A DNA stretch of 7,323 nt from an uncultured Porphyromonadaceae bacterium (GTDB taxonomy: Bacteria > Bacteroidota > Bacteroidia > Bacteroidales > Paludibacteraceae), in assembly GCA_937898265.1 (NCBI GenBank), contig CALEJM010000296.1, forward strand, positions 1-7,323, given 5' to 3'. This document shows, in pieces, positions 5,879 through 7,323 of this stretch. The notes under the pieces were generated by a model. That model had not been told where the DNA came from and did no database searches. It saw only the letters and a program-made list of their open reading frames with translations. The translations under genes were made by a program, and so were the position numbers. Within the stretch, counting starts at the first letter, position 1. Every line of letters begins with the position of its first letter.

Positions 5879-5907
5879 CCAATATACTTATTTATTTCAA
5901 TTGCAAG
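5879..5907 (-). promoter_or_regulatory. Candidate promoter for clpP-clpX
   Basis: The 98-bp gap between sprA and clpP is AT-rich. On the minus strand CTTG (5904-5907) is followed after 17 bases by TATATTGG (5879-5886), which differs at one position from the Bacteroidetes -7 pattern TAnnTTTG. Transcription would begin near 5870 and leave a leader of about 40 bases before the ATG at 5828. I see no clear terminator for sprA in this gap, so read-through is also possible. Confidence 0.35.
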
Positions 5908-5926
5908 AAATATTTCCGATGTTTTT

Positions 5927-7323
5927 CTAACGTGTCAGCATCAATTTGATACTCAGACCGATATTAGAGTCCGACATCGGATAGGAGGTAGTAATCAGTG
6001 GCGCGTTCGACTGATAATCGTAGAAGAAACGGAAGTTGAGACGCGAACTGAAGACATAATCGGCGGTAAATTTGACGGTCATCGTCTTGCTGCCGGCGGT
6101 GGCCTGCGGCACATCATCGGAGTCGAGTTTGGAGATGATGGTGGCGATATTCTTATAGCCGAGGTCAAGGCGGAGGGTGAGGTCGTTCTTGACTTTTCTG
6201 ACGCGGTTTGACTTGGTCTTGAGCATCACGTTGAAGTCTTTGAGCACATAGCCCACGCCAAGCACATACTCCTGCGAGGTAGCCTCAACCACCTGTGTGC
6301 TGGTGAGGTTGAGCGAGATGGTGCGTTGCTGTTTGTACTCTGCCTTGAAGGTAAGACTGTTCTTCAGCGCGAAATCAAGACTGATGAGCGGCATAAACGA
6401 CTCGTTGAGCACCACAGTGGAGACGTCGTAGGCCGACGACGGGATTGGGTTGCCGCTGGTCACGTTGCGAATAAAGCCGAAACCATCCTCGTTCTCCACA
6501 TAGTTGGCATAGCTGCTATAGGAACCGATATTGTAGGTACAGGTGTACTGATGGTTGATGGTCACAGAGCGGAAGTGTTTCGCAAACCAAGGTATCTTGA
6601 TGAGACCATCGTAAGAGACTTTCCAGTTTGGCAACAGACTCCACAACGATGGGATGATGTTGGAGCTGGCACGGTTGACATCTCGACCAGAGTAGGCAGC
6701 AAAGAAAGCTGGGATGAGGACGTCAGGAGAGTTGATATTGACGCCGCCGTTGCCCTCGTCGAAGGTCTGTCCAGCCAATTCGTGGTCAGCCATGAAGCCT
6801 TGGGTTGGATAGCGTGTGCCTTGATAGCGCTGTTGGAAGCGGTCGGCCACCACCCTACGATTCTGCTCAAAGAGTTCAAAGGCACGCGAGTCGTATTTGT
6901 CAACCTTACCGCGACGCCAGAACGCCGTGGCAATGGCAACGTGAGTCATCTGGAAGTTGCCAGTGAACTGTGTCGGCATACCATCAAACATATATTGTAT
7001 GCTGTTCGACTTTGAAGCAGTGTATCTTGCCGTGAGGTCAATCTTGAAGCCTGGGAGCGGTTCGAGGTTGAGCTTGATGTCGAGGTCTTGCGAGTGGTTG
7101 TTGGTTGCTGGGTTGATGATAGAGTCGTTCATGAAGAGCCAGCCGTTGTCAATAGCCTTCTCAACGAACGAAACACCTGGCATGCCGAAAGCGAAAGGAA
7201 GACCAGGCGAGAAGACGCCGCCCCCTACGCTCTTCTGACCCATGAAGCCGATGGAGTTCTGGAAACCAGGAACAGTCAGCGTGCTGCTCTCTTTATAGGA
7301 GATGGAGCCGCGGCGCACCAAGA
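5927..7323 (-). CDS. sprA: C-terminal part of SprA/Sov, type IX secretion outer-membrane translocon
   Basis: SprA (Sov in Porphyromonas) is the giant outer-membrane beta-barrel through which type IX cargo leaves the cell; in Flavobacterium it is also needed for gliding. Only the last 465 or so residues are here, and the frame runs off the right edge. Known members exceed 2,000 residues, so most of the gene lies outside. The visible part matches the family's C-terminus: GRDVNRASSNIIPSLWSLLP followed by NWKVSYDGL, many alternating aromatic and polar strands, and the closing segment FRFFYDYQSNAPLITTSYP, then SNIGLSIKLMLTR. An aromatic-polar terminal strand is normal for an outer-membrane barrel. 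A TTG at 7321 is merely an internal codon, not a start. The stop is TAG at 5927. The gene implies that this organism has a type IX system; none of the other proteins in the window shows an obvious type IX C-terminal sorting domain. Confidence 0.93.
   Translation of the reverse strand, partial: LVRRGSISYKESSTLTVPGFQNSIGFMGQKSVGGGVFSPGLPFAFGMPGVSFVEKAIDNGWLFMNDSIINPATNNHSQDLDIKLNLEPLPGFKIDLTARYTASKSNSIQYMFDGMPTQFTGNFQMTHVAIATAFWRRGKVDKYDSRAFELFEQNRRVVADRFQQRYQGTRYPTQGFMADHELAGQTFDEGNGGVNINSPDVLIPAFFAAYSGRDVNRASSNIIPSLWSLLPNWKVSYDGLIKIPWFAKHFRSVTINHQYTCTYNIGSYSSYANYVENEDGFGFIRNVTSGNPIPSSAYDVSTVVLNESFMPLISLDFALKNSLTFKAEYKQQRTISLNLTSTQVVEATSQEYVLGVGYVLKDFNVMLKTKSNRVRKVKNDLTLRLDLGYKNIATIISKLDSDDVPQATAGSKTMTVKFTADYVFSSRLNFRFFYDYQSNAPLITTSYPMSDSNIGLSIKLMLTR

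Noticed and set aside
5829..5882. TTG start at 5882 for ClpP
   Set aside because: The added 18 residues are not family-like and the codon lies in the candidate promoter; MNNQKEFRNYATKHLG from 5828 is the typical start.

Overview
The window looks like a chromosomal segment from a Bacteroidales bacterium, most likely Prevotella or a close relative. The evidence is the C-terminal part of a SprA/Sov-type type IX secretion translocon, a ClpP with the N-terminal extension seen in Bacteroidetes, lipoproteins with Bacteroidetes-style signal peptides, a '5-fold beta-flower'-type repeat protein ending in a run of Phe, no obvious Shine-Dalgarno sites, and promoter-like sequences close to the Bacteroidetes TTTG / TAnnTTTG pattern. 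The genus is an inference; no rRNA or other taxonomic marker is present.

Every gene I can support is on the minus strand, so the window is transcribed from its right end to its left end. In that order: the 3' part of sprA (5927-7323, running off the right edge); clpP (5097-5828) and clpX (3861-5093), separated by 3 bp; a 205-residue putative lipoprotein (3214-3831), 29 bp after clpX and followed by a strong hairpin terminator (3154-3191). A second group follows: a 165-residue putative lipoprotein (2641-3138), the tandem-repeat beta-flower-type protein (2230-2634), and a Bcp-type thiol peroxidase (1735-2199), with gaps of only 6 and 30 bp. A noncoding stretch of about 300 bp rich in inverted repeats (1433-1734) comes next. 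Then come a RhuM/Fic fusion protein (371-1432) and, 11 bp after it, the start of a membrane-anchored or exported protein cut by the left edge (1-359).

Functionally, clpP and clpX encode the two halves of the ClpXP protease. SprA is the outer-membrane pore of the type IX secretion system. Bcp detoxifies peroxides in the cytoplasm. The two lipoproteins and the repeat protein should be exported to the envelope; their functions are unknown. The RhuM/Fic protein joins a probable DNA-binding N-terminal domain to a Doc-like Fic AMPylation/phosphotransfer domain and is the most accessory-looking gene here. A palindrome overlapping its candidate promoter may be an operator.

I do not see a complete new multi-gene defence or mobile system. 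The most interesting leads are the RhuM/Fic gene with its structured upstream region, the repeat-protein operon, the lipoprotein after clpX where recQ is often found in Bacteroides, and the truncated left-hand gene whose N-terminus resembles Bacteroidales alpha/beta hydrolases but whose next part does not.
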